From Desulfobulbaceae bacterium (GTDB taxonomy: Bacteria > Desulfobacterota > Desulfobulbia > Desulfobulbales > Desulfocapsaceae), in the NCBI GenBank assembly GCA_030599175.1, contig JAUVON010000130.1, positions 1 to 7,419 of the forward strand: 7,419 nt of DNA. Direction: 5' to 3'. The notes under the pieces were generated by a model. The model saw only the letters and a list, made by a program, of their open reading frames with translations, was not told the origin of the DNA and made no database searches. The translations under genes were made by a program, and so were the position numbers. This document shows positions 1 to 5,729 of this stretch, in pieces. The stretch's first letter is position 1; each line of letters opens with the position of its first letter.

Positions 1-1004
1 ATGTGAATATCCTGGGATGCGGCATATTTGCCGCTGTTTCGGGTTCTTCTGCGGCAACTGCGGCAACCATTGGTAAGATGTCCATTCCTGAGCTTGCCAA
101 GCGCAAATATCCTGAAAATATGATTATCGGCACCCTTGCCGGTTCCGCCACCCTGGGGCTGCTTATTCCGCCGTCAATTATTCTTATCGTTTATGGAGTG
201 GCAACTGAACAGTCCATTGCCAGGCTTTTTATTGCCGGTGTTCTTCCGGGTTGCCTGCTTGTAGCTCTTTTTATCGGCTATGTTATGCTTTGGTCACTGT
301 TTCATCCCGGCAGCATCCCTGCTGGGGAGGAGGCTTTACCACTTAAAGAAAAAATAGTGCGTGCCAGGCGGTTGATCCCGGTTGTGCTTCTGATAGGCGG
401 TGTTATCGGTTCTATCTATTCCGGCATTGCCTCTCCTACTGATGCCGCTGCTGTCGGCGTTTTGCTGGCCCTGGTTTTATCGTGGTATACCGGTACCCTC
501 TCTAAACAGACTTTCCTTGAGGGACTGATGGGGGCGACCAAAACATCCTGTATGATCGCTTTTATTCTCGCCGGTGCCGCCTTTTTGACTGTTGCTATGG
601 GGTTTACAGGGATTCCGAAGATGCTTGCCGGCTGGATTGGTACACTTGAGCTTTCCTCCTATGCCCTGTTGGGTGCTTTAACCATTTTTTTTATTATTCT
701 CGGATGTTTCCTCGATGGAATCTCAGTGGTCGTCCTTACCACCTCCGTCATAATGCCGATGATTGAACAGGCAGGGATCGATCCTCTCTGGTTTGGTATT
801 TTTGTAGTTATCGTGGTGGAGATGTCACAGATAACGCCACCTGTGGGGTTTAACCTTTTTGTTATTCAGGGGTTGACAGGAATGAATATTTTAAAGGTGG
901 CCTACGCTGCAGCCCCATTCTTTCTGCTGCTTCTCGCCGGACTTGGTATTATTGTTATGGTACCGGAAATTGTTACACTCCTGCCTGAAATGATGAGTGG
1001 CTGA
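1..1004 (+). CDS. dctM: TRAP transporter large permease subunit DctM, 5'-truncated by the window edge
   Basis: This is the large, many-helix membrane subunit of a TRAP transporter, which moves substrate delivered by a periplasmic receptor, driven by an ion gradient. The reading frame enters at base 3 with no stop before it and encodes 333 residues. DctM proteins are usually about 425-430 residues, so roughly 90 N-terminal residues lie outside the window; the GTG at base 3 is an internal valine codon, not the start. Numbering from base 3, the family signatures are GSSAATAATIG (14-24), the GLLIPPSIILIVYG block (52-65), SPTDAAAVGV (144-153) and the C-terminal ITPPVGFNLFVIQG (277-290), with long hydrophobic helices throughout. 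It stops with TGA four bases before an inverted-repeat element. It differs clearly from the second DctM (3892-5172), so it is a separate transporter and not a recent duplicate. Substrate unknown. Confidence 0.95.
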   Translation, partial: VNILGCGIFAAVSGSSAATAATIGKMSIPELAKRKYPENMIIGTLAGSATLGLLIPPSIILIVYGVATEQSIARLFIAGVLPGCLLVALFIGYVMLWSLFHPGSIPAGEEALPLKEKIVRARRLIPVVLLIGGVIGSIYSGIASPTDAAAVGVLLALVLSWYTGTLSKQTFLEGLMGATKTSCMIAFILAGAAFLTVAMGFTGIPKMLAGWIGTLELSSYALLGALTIFFIILGCFLDGISVVVLTTSVIMPMIEQAGIDPLWFGIFVVIVVEMSQITPPVGFNLFVIQGLTGMNILKVAYAAAPFFLLLLAGLGIIVMVPEIVTLLPEMMSG

Positions 1005-1007
1005 CTC

Positions 1008-1148
1008 GGAGGCTGTCCGAGAATGCATTTCCCCCCAACTCTTCGTTATTTCCATAAAAATAATGCTCGTAATATCAATTATATGACTGTGCTTATTTTT
1101 TTGAAAAGCCTCGACTTGAGAATAAATGCCTATTCTCGGACAGCCTCC
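1008..1148. mobile_element. MITE-like inverted-repeat element, 141 bp
   Basis: The ends are near-perfect inverted repeats. GGAGGCTGTCCGAGAAT (1008-1024) is exactly the reverse complement of 1132-1148. The match continues inward as GCATTT (1025-1030) against AAATGC (1124-1129), with a 2-base CT bulge at 1130-1131. The interior is about 93 bp, AT-rich, and encodes no transposase. Small size, long terminal inverted repeats and no protein of its own fit a miniature inverted-repeat transposable element mobilised in trans by a relative's transposase. I could not find a convincing target-site duplication. The left end also forms a local hairpin with the flanking bases (CTCGGA 1005-1010 with TCCGAG 1016-1021). 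No T-tract follows it, so a simple intrinsic terminator for dctM is not supported, although the structure could still protect the transcript 3' end. The family assignment is inference. Confidence 0.6.
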
Positions 1149-1154
1149 TGGTAG
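1023..1154 (+). CDS. 43-codon ORF spanning the inverted-repeat element (doubtful gene)
   Basis: An ATG at 1023, inside the left terminal repeat, opens a frame of 43 residues that crosses the whole element and ends at TAG just beyond the right terminal repeat. The GGAGG that begins the repeat (1008-1012) lies 10 nt upstream, so a usable ribosome binding site exists by position. The product would start MHFPPTLRYFHKNN, contain a short hydrophobic stretch MTVLIFLKSL (21-30), and end RTASW. It resembles no transposase or other family I recognise. The frame may be open by chance or may be a relic of a longer element's coding region. It could be read through from the dctM transcript, 18 nt upstream. 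I list it only because the frame and the Shine-Dalgarno-like site coincide with the element's boundaries. Confidence 0.15.
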   Translation: MHFPPTLRYFHKNNARNINYMTVLIFLKSLDLRINAYSRTASW

Positions 1155-1264
1155 AAAATTGTTGAGAAAATAATCCTAACCCGACTCGCCGGAAAACTTT
1201 CAGTCACGCTGGATAAGTACCTTGAAAGTAAATGGAACAACATAATTTCAAAATATACTCCCTG
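1149..1264. other. AT-rich intergenic stretch without a recognisable gene
   Basis: This stretch lies between the inverted-repeat element and the leader repeat before ypfJ. It contains no ORF of note. A 7-bp inverted repeat ACTTTCA/TGAAAGT (1196-1202 and 1223-1229, 20-nt loop) is visible. A TATACT at 1254-1259 resembles a sigma-70 -10 box, but no good -35 lies at the expected distance. A promoter for ypfJ somewhere between here and the start codon is likely, since the preceding gene ends about 350 bp upstream, but I cannot place it. Confidence 0.4.
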
Positions 1265-1307
1265 GTTTCTTGTTTTTTATGACAGAAGTTCAAGAGTAAG
1301 GTACTAA
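1265..1307 (+). repeat. Direct leader repeat, copy A (before ypfJ)
   Basis: A 43-bp sequence matching 38 of 43 positions with 2336-2378 upstream of dctP, without gaps. Both begin with a shared T-rich block (16 bases identical in both) and end with AAGGTACTAA. Similarity resumes after a roughly 12-base length difference: TTTTATCATTTTT occurs at 1323-1335 here and 2380-2392 in copy B, followed in both by TATCAG leading into the G-rich ribosome binding site. The two 5' leaders are therefore related over most of their length even though the genes behind them are not. A possible promoter inside it is ATGACA (1279-1284), 17 bp, TACTAA (1302-1307); the -10 match is poor. Confidence 0.85.
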
Positions 1308-1347
1308 TAGGATAAGAATTATTTTTATCATTTTTATCACAATATCA

Positions 1348-1355
1348 GAGGGGAG
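1348..1355 (+). promoter_or_regulatory. Shine-Dalgarno site of ypfJ
   Basis: GAGGGGAG lies 5 nt before the ATG at 1361. It supports that start, which also gives the MRWERGRRSSNVEDRR N terminus expected of the family. It closes the leader shared with dctP. Confidence 0.75.
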
Positions 1356-1360
1356 TTCCC

Positions 1361-2224
1361 ATGCGCTGGGAAAGAGGACGCAGAAGCAGCAATGTTGAAG
1401 ATCGTAGAAGCAGCAGGGTTCCCCGCGGGGTAAAAAGTGGTGGGATCGGTATTCTACTGTTGGCATTGGTTGGTATGTTTTTTGGGATAAATCCTTTGAC
1501 TGTTTTAAATGTTGGAAATACGATCCAGGAAAAGCTGCCGGCACCCCAAAGCGCAGGGCCGTACCAGCCCACTGCTGAAGAACAGAAGCAAGCTGAATTC
1601 ATTGCCGTGGTGCTGGCCGATACTGAGGATGTCTGGAACCAGGTTTTCAGGGAGAACGGTGGAACTTATCAGGAACCCACCCTGGTCCTGTTCAGCGGCT
1701 CAGTGCAGTCAGCATGTGGTTATGCCCAGGCTGCCATGGGGCCTTTCTACTGCCCCGGTGATCGCAAAGTGTATCTCGACCTCTCCTTTTACAGGGATTT
1801 GCAGGTAAAAATGAATTCTCCTGGTGATTTTGCCCGTGCCTATGTGGTAGCCCATGAAATTGGCCATCATGTACAGAAACTGCTGGGCATCAGTGATAAA
1901 GTTCATGAACTGCAGCAAAGACTCTCAAAGAATGATTATAACAAGGTTTCAGTACGGCTGGAGTTACAGGCGGATTGTTTTGCCGGGGTCTGGACTAACC
2001 GCGCTGATCAGATACGAGGGATTCTTGAACCCGGTGATATTGAAGAGGCGTTGAACGCGGCTAGTAATATTGGCGATGATAGGCTGCAGAAGCAGGCCCG
2101 GGGGTATGTCACTCCCGATTCCTTTACCCATGGCAGCTCGGCCCAACGGGTTCGATGGTTTACGCAGGGGTATAAAAGTGGTGATATGAACAGCTGCGAT
2201 ACCTTTAATGCCCAGAATTTATGA
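1361..2224 (+). CDS. ypfJ: YpfJ-type neutral zinc metallopeptidase (COG2321, Zn_peptidase)
   Basis: Predicted membrane-anchored zinc metalloprotease of the YpfJ family. It is 287 residues long, the same as I recall for Escherichia coli YpfJ. The N terminus MRWERGRRSSNVEDRR is the family's conserved opening. A single hydrophobic segment (about 27-42) would anchor it, with the catalytic domain most likely on the periplasmic side. The zinc motif is HEIGHH (165-170; His165 and His169 as ligands, Glu166 as catalytic base). ELQADCFAGV (201-210) carries the likely third ligand, Glu201. Cys119 in the SACG segment and Cys131 in GPFYCPGD are conserved and could form a disulfide. SFTHGSSAQR (254-263) is the conserved C-terminal block. 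No key residue is missing, so it should be active. Its physiological substrate is not established in the family. It stands alone between two TRAP systems and has its own leader, so it is probably a single-gene unit. Confidence 0.93.
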   Translation: MRWERGRRSSNVEDRRSSRVPRGVKSGGIGILLLALVGMFFGINPLTVLNVGNTIQEKLPAPQSAGPYQPTAEEQKQAEFIAVVLADTEDVWNQVFRENGGTYQEPTLVLFSGSVQSACGYAQAAMGPFYCPGDRKVYLDLSFYRDLQVKMNSPGDFARAYVVAHEIGHHVQKLLGISDKVHELQQRLSKNDYNKVSVRLELQADCFAGVWTNRADQIRGILEPGDIEEALNAASNIGDDRLQKQARGYVTPDSFTHGSSAQRVRWFTQGYKSGDMNSCDTFNAQNL

Positions 2225-2280
2225 TGGTATCGTAAAAACTGAAGCGGGCTACTCCGCATACCCAAACGCTCCAGTATATC

Positions 2281-2331
2281 ACCACAGAGAAAAGAAAATC
2301 TTTTCTCTGTGAACTCTGTGGGCTCTGTGGT
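2281..2331. repeat. CTCTGTG hairpin plus 9-bp tandem repeats
   Basis: A perfect 13-bp stem, CACAGAGAAAAGA (2283-2295) with TCTTTTCTCTGTG (2299-2311), encloses a 3-nt loop AAA. The right arm is the first of three tandem 9-bp units beginning CTCTGTG (2305, 2314, 2323). The left arm can therefore also pair with the later copies: ACCACAGAG (2281-2289) is the exact complement of CTCTGTGGT (2323-2331). No T-tract follows, so it is not a textbook intrinsic terminator, but it sits where the ypfJ transcript should end. The bases before it (2225-2280) hold only a weak GCGG/CCGC hairpin (2244-2257) and no ORF. It looks like a dispersed intergenic repeat; that is an impression from its style. Confidence 0.7.
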
Positions 2332-2335
2332 TTAA

Positions 2336-2378
2336 GTTTCTTGTTTTTTATGATAGAGGTTAAGGACTAAGGTACTAA
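2336..2378 (+). repeat. Direct leader repeat, copy B (before dctP)
   Basis: The second copy of the 43-bp leader repeat, 1071 bp downstream of copy A, with five mismatches. It begins 4 bases after the CTCTGTG element. The equivalent promoter-like arrangement is ATGATA (2350-2355), 17 bp, TACTAA (2373-2378), so the spacing is preserved although both hexamers are weak. After it come TTTTATCATTTTT (2380-2392) and TATCAG (2399-2404), as in copy A, leading to the dctP ribosome binding site. Copies A and B bracket ypfJ. Confidence 0.85.
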
Positions 2379-2402
2379 GTTTTATCATTTTTCTCTACTA
2401 TC

Positions 2403-2409
2403 AGGGGGA
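2403..2409 (+). promoter_or_regulatory. Shine-Dalgarno site of dctP
   Basis: AGGGGGA lies 7 nt before the ATG at 2417. It supports that start, which is also the one giving a proper signal peptide. Confidence 0.75.
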
Positions 2410-2416
2410 TATATCC

Positions 2417-3394
2417 ATGAAAAGAATAACCTGTTTCTTCTGTATTGCATTTTTATTTGGTGTCAGCCAGATGGCCATGGCTGCCCAGACAATTAAGTTA
2501 GGTGTGGTGACCAAACCCGGTTCGGCGCAAAATATTGTGGCGGAGAAGTTCAAAGAACTGGTCGAGCAGCGCTCAAGTGGCGCCTATGAGGTCAAGATCT
2601 ACCATTCCAAGTCCATTGGCAATGAGACTGAAATCCTGCAGCAGATCCAGATGAACACTATCCAGATGGGGGTGATAACCGGTGGTCCTTTTGATACCTT
2701 TGATCCCATTGTCCGGGTGATCAATTATCCGTTTCTGTTTAAAGATGGTGCCCAGGCCGATGCCATTCTTGATGGTCCTCTGGGCAAAGAGATCCTGGAT
2801 GATCTGGCAACTGTTGGATTTAAGGGGCTCTGTTTTTCAGAAAACGGTTTTCGTAACCTGACCAATAATAAACATGCGGTCAAGACTGCAGATGAAATTA
2901 AGGGCCTTAAGATCAGGGTTATGGCTTCACCACTGCATAAGGCCATCTGGCAATCCCTCGGCGCAAACCCCACCCCCATGCCGTGGCCTATTTACACTGA
3001 GCTTGAGCAGGGCGTTATCGATGGGCAGGAAAACCCACTCTGGGTTATGGAGGTGTATAAATTTTTTGAGATCCAGAAATATATGACCCTTACCCGCCAT
3101 GTCTATTCACCCCATATCGATGTGGCATCCATGATCTGGTGGAAGACACTGAAACCGGCTGACCAGGAGATGATCGGCAAGGCCATATATGAAGCTGCTC
3201 TGTTTCAGCGCAAGGATAATCGGGATAAGGATGGTGCTCGTCTTGCTCTTCTCAAGGAAAAGGGGATGACGGTTGAAGAACAGCCTGACCTTGCCACCTT
3301 TAGAGCCAAGGTTGCCGACTTGAAAGATATGGATTTATTTAAGGAACCCAAGGTTCATGCGCTGCTGTTAAAGATCATGGAAGCGACCAAATAA
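2417..3394 (+). CDS. dctP: TRAP transporter substrate-binding protein DctP
   Basis: Periplasmic receptor of a TRAP transporter; it captures the substrate and hands it to the DctQ-DctM membrane pair. It is 325 residues, normal for the family. The signal peptide has a KR n-region, a hydrophobic core (about 5-18) and an Ala-Met-Ala cleavage motif (20-22), so the mature protein probably begins at Ala23. Family blocks are visible: IYHSKSIGNETEILQQIQMNTIQMG (61-85, uptake-receptor core), GFRNLTNN (144-151), IKGLKIRVMASPLHKAIWQSLGANPTPM (161-188) and ELEQGVIDGQENP (195-207). Arg167 in KIRV matches the conserved arginine that binds the substrate carboxylate in characterised members, and Asn206 lies at the usual second contact. 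This points to a carboxylate-containing ligand, but its identity cannot be read from sequence. First gene of a dctPQM operon. Confidence 0.95.
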   Translation: MKRITCFFCIAFLFGVSQMAMAAQTIKLGVVTKPGSAQNIVAEKFKELVEQRSSGAYEVKIYHSKSIGNETEILQQIQMNTIQMGVITGGPFDTFDPIVRVINYPFLFKDGAQADAILDGPLGKEILDDLATVGFKGLCFSENGFRNLTNNKHAVKTADEIKGLKIRVMASPLHKAIWQSLGANPTPMPWPIYTELEQGVIDGQENPLWVMEVYKFFEIQKYMTLTRHVYSPHIDVASMIWWKTLKPADQEMIGKAIYEAALFQRKDNRDKDGARLALLKEKGMTVEEQPDLATFRAKVADLKDMDLFKEPKVHALLLKIMEATK

Positions 3395-3412
3395 GCATAT
3401 CACCCATATCTC

Positions 3413-3895
3413 GTGTTAGGCTTTCTTGAAAAAATCTGTGCTGCTGTGAACCAGGCCATCGAATATTCCCTCTTTGGTCTGGGGTTTTCGATGGCCATCC
3501 TGGTGGCAGTCCAGGTTTTTTGCCGTTATGTGCTGAATTCCTCCCTGTTCTGGTCCGAAGAACTGGCCCGTTATATGCTTGTATGGCTCAGCTTTCTGGG
3601 GGCTACGGTTGCTTATTATCGCAATCTGCACCCCGGAGTTGATGCCTTTACTTCCCGGATATCACCGGAAAAACAGCGTATCACGCGGTTGCTTGTCCAT
3701 GGATCCTCAATGACTTTGGCTTTGATTATGATTGTTTCGGGCAGTCAGTTTGCCTGGTTTGTCCGTATGCAGATTTCCCCGGCCCTGGCTATCCCTAAAT
3801 GGATTATTTTGGCAGTGATTCCGGTTAGCGGAGCAATTTTCTTTGTCTATGCACTGGCTTTTTTCCTGAAAACCTTGCAGCGGGTGCAGTCGTGA
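3413..3895 (+). CDS. dctQ: TRAP transporter small permease subunit DctQ
   Basis: The small membrane subunit of the TRAP transporter, needed with DctM for transport. It has 160 residues with four predicted helices at about 17-37, 50-69, 92-114 and 127-151. The conserved DctQ stretch FCRYVLNSSLFWSEELARYMLVWLSFLGA (36-64) includes the Glu-Glu-x-x-Arg motif at the start of helix 2. The start is assigned to GTG at 3413. The frame is closed just upstream by the dctP stop codon (TAA 3392-3394, same frame), and GTG is the only start-type codon between that stop and the conserved region's beginning; the next is GTG 3446, which would cost 11 residues. No clear Shine-Dalgarno sequence precedes it, so translation probably depends on ribosomes finishing dctP 18 nt upstream. 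Its stop overlaps the dctM start by 4 nt. Confidence 0.92.
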   Translation: MLGFLEKICAAVNQAIEYSLFGLGFSMAILVAVQVFCRYVLNSSLFWSEELARYMLVWLSFLGATVAYYRNLHPGVDAFTSRISPEKQRITRLLVHGSSMTLALIMIVSGSQFAWFVRMQISPALAIPKWIILAVIPVSGAIFFVYALAFFLKTLQRVQS

Positions 3896-5172
3896 CTTCG
3901 GAAATACTGCTTATTACCCTGCTTCTCTTTTTTGTGATCAATACGCCGATCGCTATTGCCATTGGTATGAGCTCGGTGCTCACCATCCTGATCCAGGGAG
4001 ATTTTCCCCTGATGATGGTTGCCCAGCGCATGTTTTCAGGAACCGATTCCTTTCACCTGATGGCCGTCCCACTGTTCATGTTTGCAGGCGTGCTTATGGA
4101 GGCAGGGGGTATCAGCCGCAGGATCATTGACTTTGCCAATGCCCTTGTGGGTTGGCTTCCAGGCGGACTGGCCGCGGTGACCATTGTTTCTGCCATGTTC
4201 TTTGCCGGTATTTCCGGTTCTGCTGCTGCAGATGCTGCAGCGGTGGGTGCGATTCTGATCCCGGCTATGAAAAAGTCAGGTTATGATTCTGATTTTGCTG
4301 CAGCCGTACAGGCTTCCGGTGGTTCCATCGGGGTTATTATTCCCCCCTCCATCCCTATGATCATCTTTGGTTTTCTTACCGGTGCTTCGATCGGTCAGCT
4401 CTTTGCCGCAGGGATTTTTCCAGGTATCCTTATCGGATTGTCACTTATTCTGGTTTCCACATTAATCTCGCTGAAATATGACTATTCTGCAACTGCCTCT
4501 TTTTCCCTCGCAGAACTTTGGAAAACCTTTCGGCGTGCCCTGCTGGCAATGGGAGCTCCAATAATTATCCTGGGCGGTATCCTGACGGGAGTTTTTACCG
4601 CTACTGAATCTGCTGCAGTTGCAGTTGTCTATGCCTTGCTGGTGGGTATGTTTGTCTACCGGAAAATAAAAATCCGCGACCTTTTTCCCCTGTTCCGGGA
4701 CGGTGCAGTGACCTCGGCTATTGTGATGTTTATTATTGCCATGGCCTCCATTTTCAGCTGGATTGCAGCAATCGAAGATATTCCAGCCCAGCTGGCAGGG
4801 GGACTACTCTCGCTGAGTGATAATCCGGTTATCCTGCTGTTGCTGATCAATCTGGTGTTGCTTATTGCCGGTACCTTTGTCGAAACCACTGCTGCACTGA
4901 TTCTACTGGTACCCATGATCACCGCTATGCAGCCTTCTCTGCATATCGATCTGATCCAGCTAGGTGTGATAGTTGTTACCAATCTGGCAATTGGTATGCT
5001 TACTCCCCCAATGGGTATCTGCTTGATCGTTTCCTGCTCCATCTCCGGAGACAGCCTGGGGGCTGTCAGCCGCCGTGTACTTCCGTTCCTTGCAATTCTG
5101 ATCGTTGATCTGCTGATTATCACCTTTTACCCACCGCTAACCATGTGGATGGCAGGGGTAGTTGCAGGGTAA
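3892..5172 (+). CDS. dctM: TRAP transporter large permease subunit DctM
   Basis: The large membrane subunit that forms the transport pathway of the dctPQM system. It has 426 residues, full length for the family. It starts at GTG 3892, overlapping the dctQ stop in the sequence GTGA, a classic coupling arrangement. Motifs in order: NTPIAIAIG (17-25), VPLFMFAGVLM (59-69), GISGSAAADAAAVG (106-119), GGSIGVIIPPSIPMIIFG (143-160), TATESAAVAV (236-245, the position where relatives usually have PTEAA), GTFVETTAALILLVP (327-341) and GMLTPPMGICLIV (368-380). Helices cover nearly the whole length. Its C-terminal motif differs from that of the partial DctM at 1-1004 (IGMLTPPMG here, SQITPPVGF there), which indicates two different TRAP subfamilies and probably different substrates. 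It ends 13 nt from the stop of the convergent regulator gene. Confidence 0.95.
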   Translation: MTSEILLITLLLFFVINTPIAIAIGMSSVLTILIQGDFPLMMVAQRMFSGTDSFHLMAVPLFMFAGVLMEAGGISRRIIDFANALVGWLPGGLAAVTIVSAMFFAGISGSAAADAAAVGAILIPAMKKSGYDSDFAAAVQASGGSIGVIIPPSIPMIIFGFLTGASIGQLFAAGIFPGILIGLSLILVSTLISLKYDYSATASFSLAELWKTFRRALLAMGAPIIILGGILTGVFTATESAAVAVVYALLVGMFVYRKIKIRDLFPLFRDGAVTSAIVMFIIAMASIFSWIAAIEDIPAQLAGGLLSLSDNPVILLLLINLVLLIAGTFVETTAALILLVPMITAMQPSLHIDLIQLGVIVVTNLAIGMLTPPMGICLIVSCSISGDSLGAVSRRVLPFLAILIVDLLIITFYPPLTMWMAGVVAG

Positions 5173-5174
5173 AA
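5125..5174. repeat. Inverted repeat at the dctM 3' end
   Basis: TTTTACCC (5125-5132) and GGGTAAAA (5167-5174) are exact complements separated by 34 nt, and the second arm contains the dctM stop codon. Between them CCAT-GTGG-ATGG (5141-5152) forms a small inner hairpin. In this tightly convergent junction the structure could act at the 3' ends of both transcripts, but there is no strong T-tract on either strand. It lies mostly in coding sequence and may be chance. Confidence 0.25.
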
Positions 5175-5185
5175 GAATTTTGCTC

Positions 5186-5722
5186 TTATAGGGATGATGC
5201 GGCCCGTGAGGCCTGATCATAGAGGCCGGACATAAGGCGAAGGAGTGCGGCCGCCTGACTGATCTCTGAACCTTCCTGGCTCAGGGTACGGTAGGCTGAG
5301 GTTAAACATTGTTCCCGAACTTCCCGGTATCGTGAACAGGTCTCCTTCCCTTTCTCTGTGGCAAAATAAAGGATCTCCTTGCCATGTTTCTCCCGGGCGA
5401 CAAGTTCTGCCTTCACCAGTTTTTTCAAGGAGTAGTTGACGGTATGCTGATCTTCTATATGGAGTACAAAGCATATATCAACCAGCTTTTTTTTGCGGTC
5501 TCTGTGATTGACATTGTGCAGTACCAGAACATCGAGAGGGCTGAAATCTGAATATCCGGCAGCATGCATACATCGTGTCATCCACCTGGAAAAAGCGTTG
5601 TAAGCGATGATCATTCCATATTCAAATTCGCTCAACGGCCAGCTGTCAGGAGATGTGAGATGCTCTGATGAGACAATGGGGGCCAGTGGATTTATGTCTG
5701 ATAATTTTTTTTTGTCGTTCAT
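5186..5722 (-). CDS. MarR-like winged-helix transcriptional regulator (COG5631-like)
   Basis: Predicted DNA-binding regulator of 178 residues. The segment LSEFEYGMIIAYNAFSRWMTRCM (30-52) followed by FSPLDVLVLHNVNHRDRKKKLVDICFVLHIEDQHTVNYSLKKLVKAELV (60-108) and a wing-like HGKEILYFATEKGKE (113-127) matches the MarR-related winged-helix proteins I recall as COG5631. A C-terminal helical region (about 130-176) would serve dimerisation. The frame is open up to an ATG at 5800, but that would place 71 bp inside the end of cimA. I chose ATG 5722, 7 nt after the cimA stop, which gives the expected N-terminal length. The Shine-Dalgarno match is weak (a purine-rich AAAGAG about 13 nt upstream), so coupling to cimA translation is likely. 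Ligand and target sites are unknown. It is the distal gene of a cimA operon and faces the TRAP operon. Confidence 0.85.
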   Translation of the reverse strand: MNDKKKLSDINPLAPIVSSEHLTSPDSWPLSEFEYGMIIAYNAFSRWMTRCMHAAGYSDFSPLDVLVLHNVNHRDRKKKLVDICFVLHIEDQHTVNYSLKKLVKAELVAREKHGKEILYFATEKGKETCSRYREVREQCLTSAYRTLSQEGSEISQAAALLRLMSGLYDQASRAASSL

Positions 5723-5729
5723 AATGGAA

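Noticed and set aside
1005..1021. CTCGGA-GGCTG-TCCGAG hairpin as an intrinsic terminator for the first dctM.
   Set aside because: A 6-bp stem exists but is followed by AATGCATTT and a C-run, not a T-tract. The pairing uses the end of the inverted-repeat element and may be incidental.
1196..1229. ACTTTCA/TGAAAGT inverted repeat as an operator for ypfJ.
   Set aside because: Seven base pairs with a 20-nt loop in AT-rich DNA are expected by chance, and no matching site occurs near the other genes.
1279..1307. Promoter ATGACA-17-TACTAA in leader copy A (and the equivalent in copy B).
   Set aside because: Spacing is conserved between the copies, but the -10 hexamer matches only 3 of 6 consensus positions, so I mention it in the repeat entries and do not call it.
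4656..5123. 155-residue open frame on the minus strand inside dctM.
   Set aside because: It is the antisense shadow of a strongly conserved dctM region, with no homology-like features or ribosome binding site.
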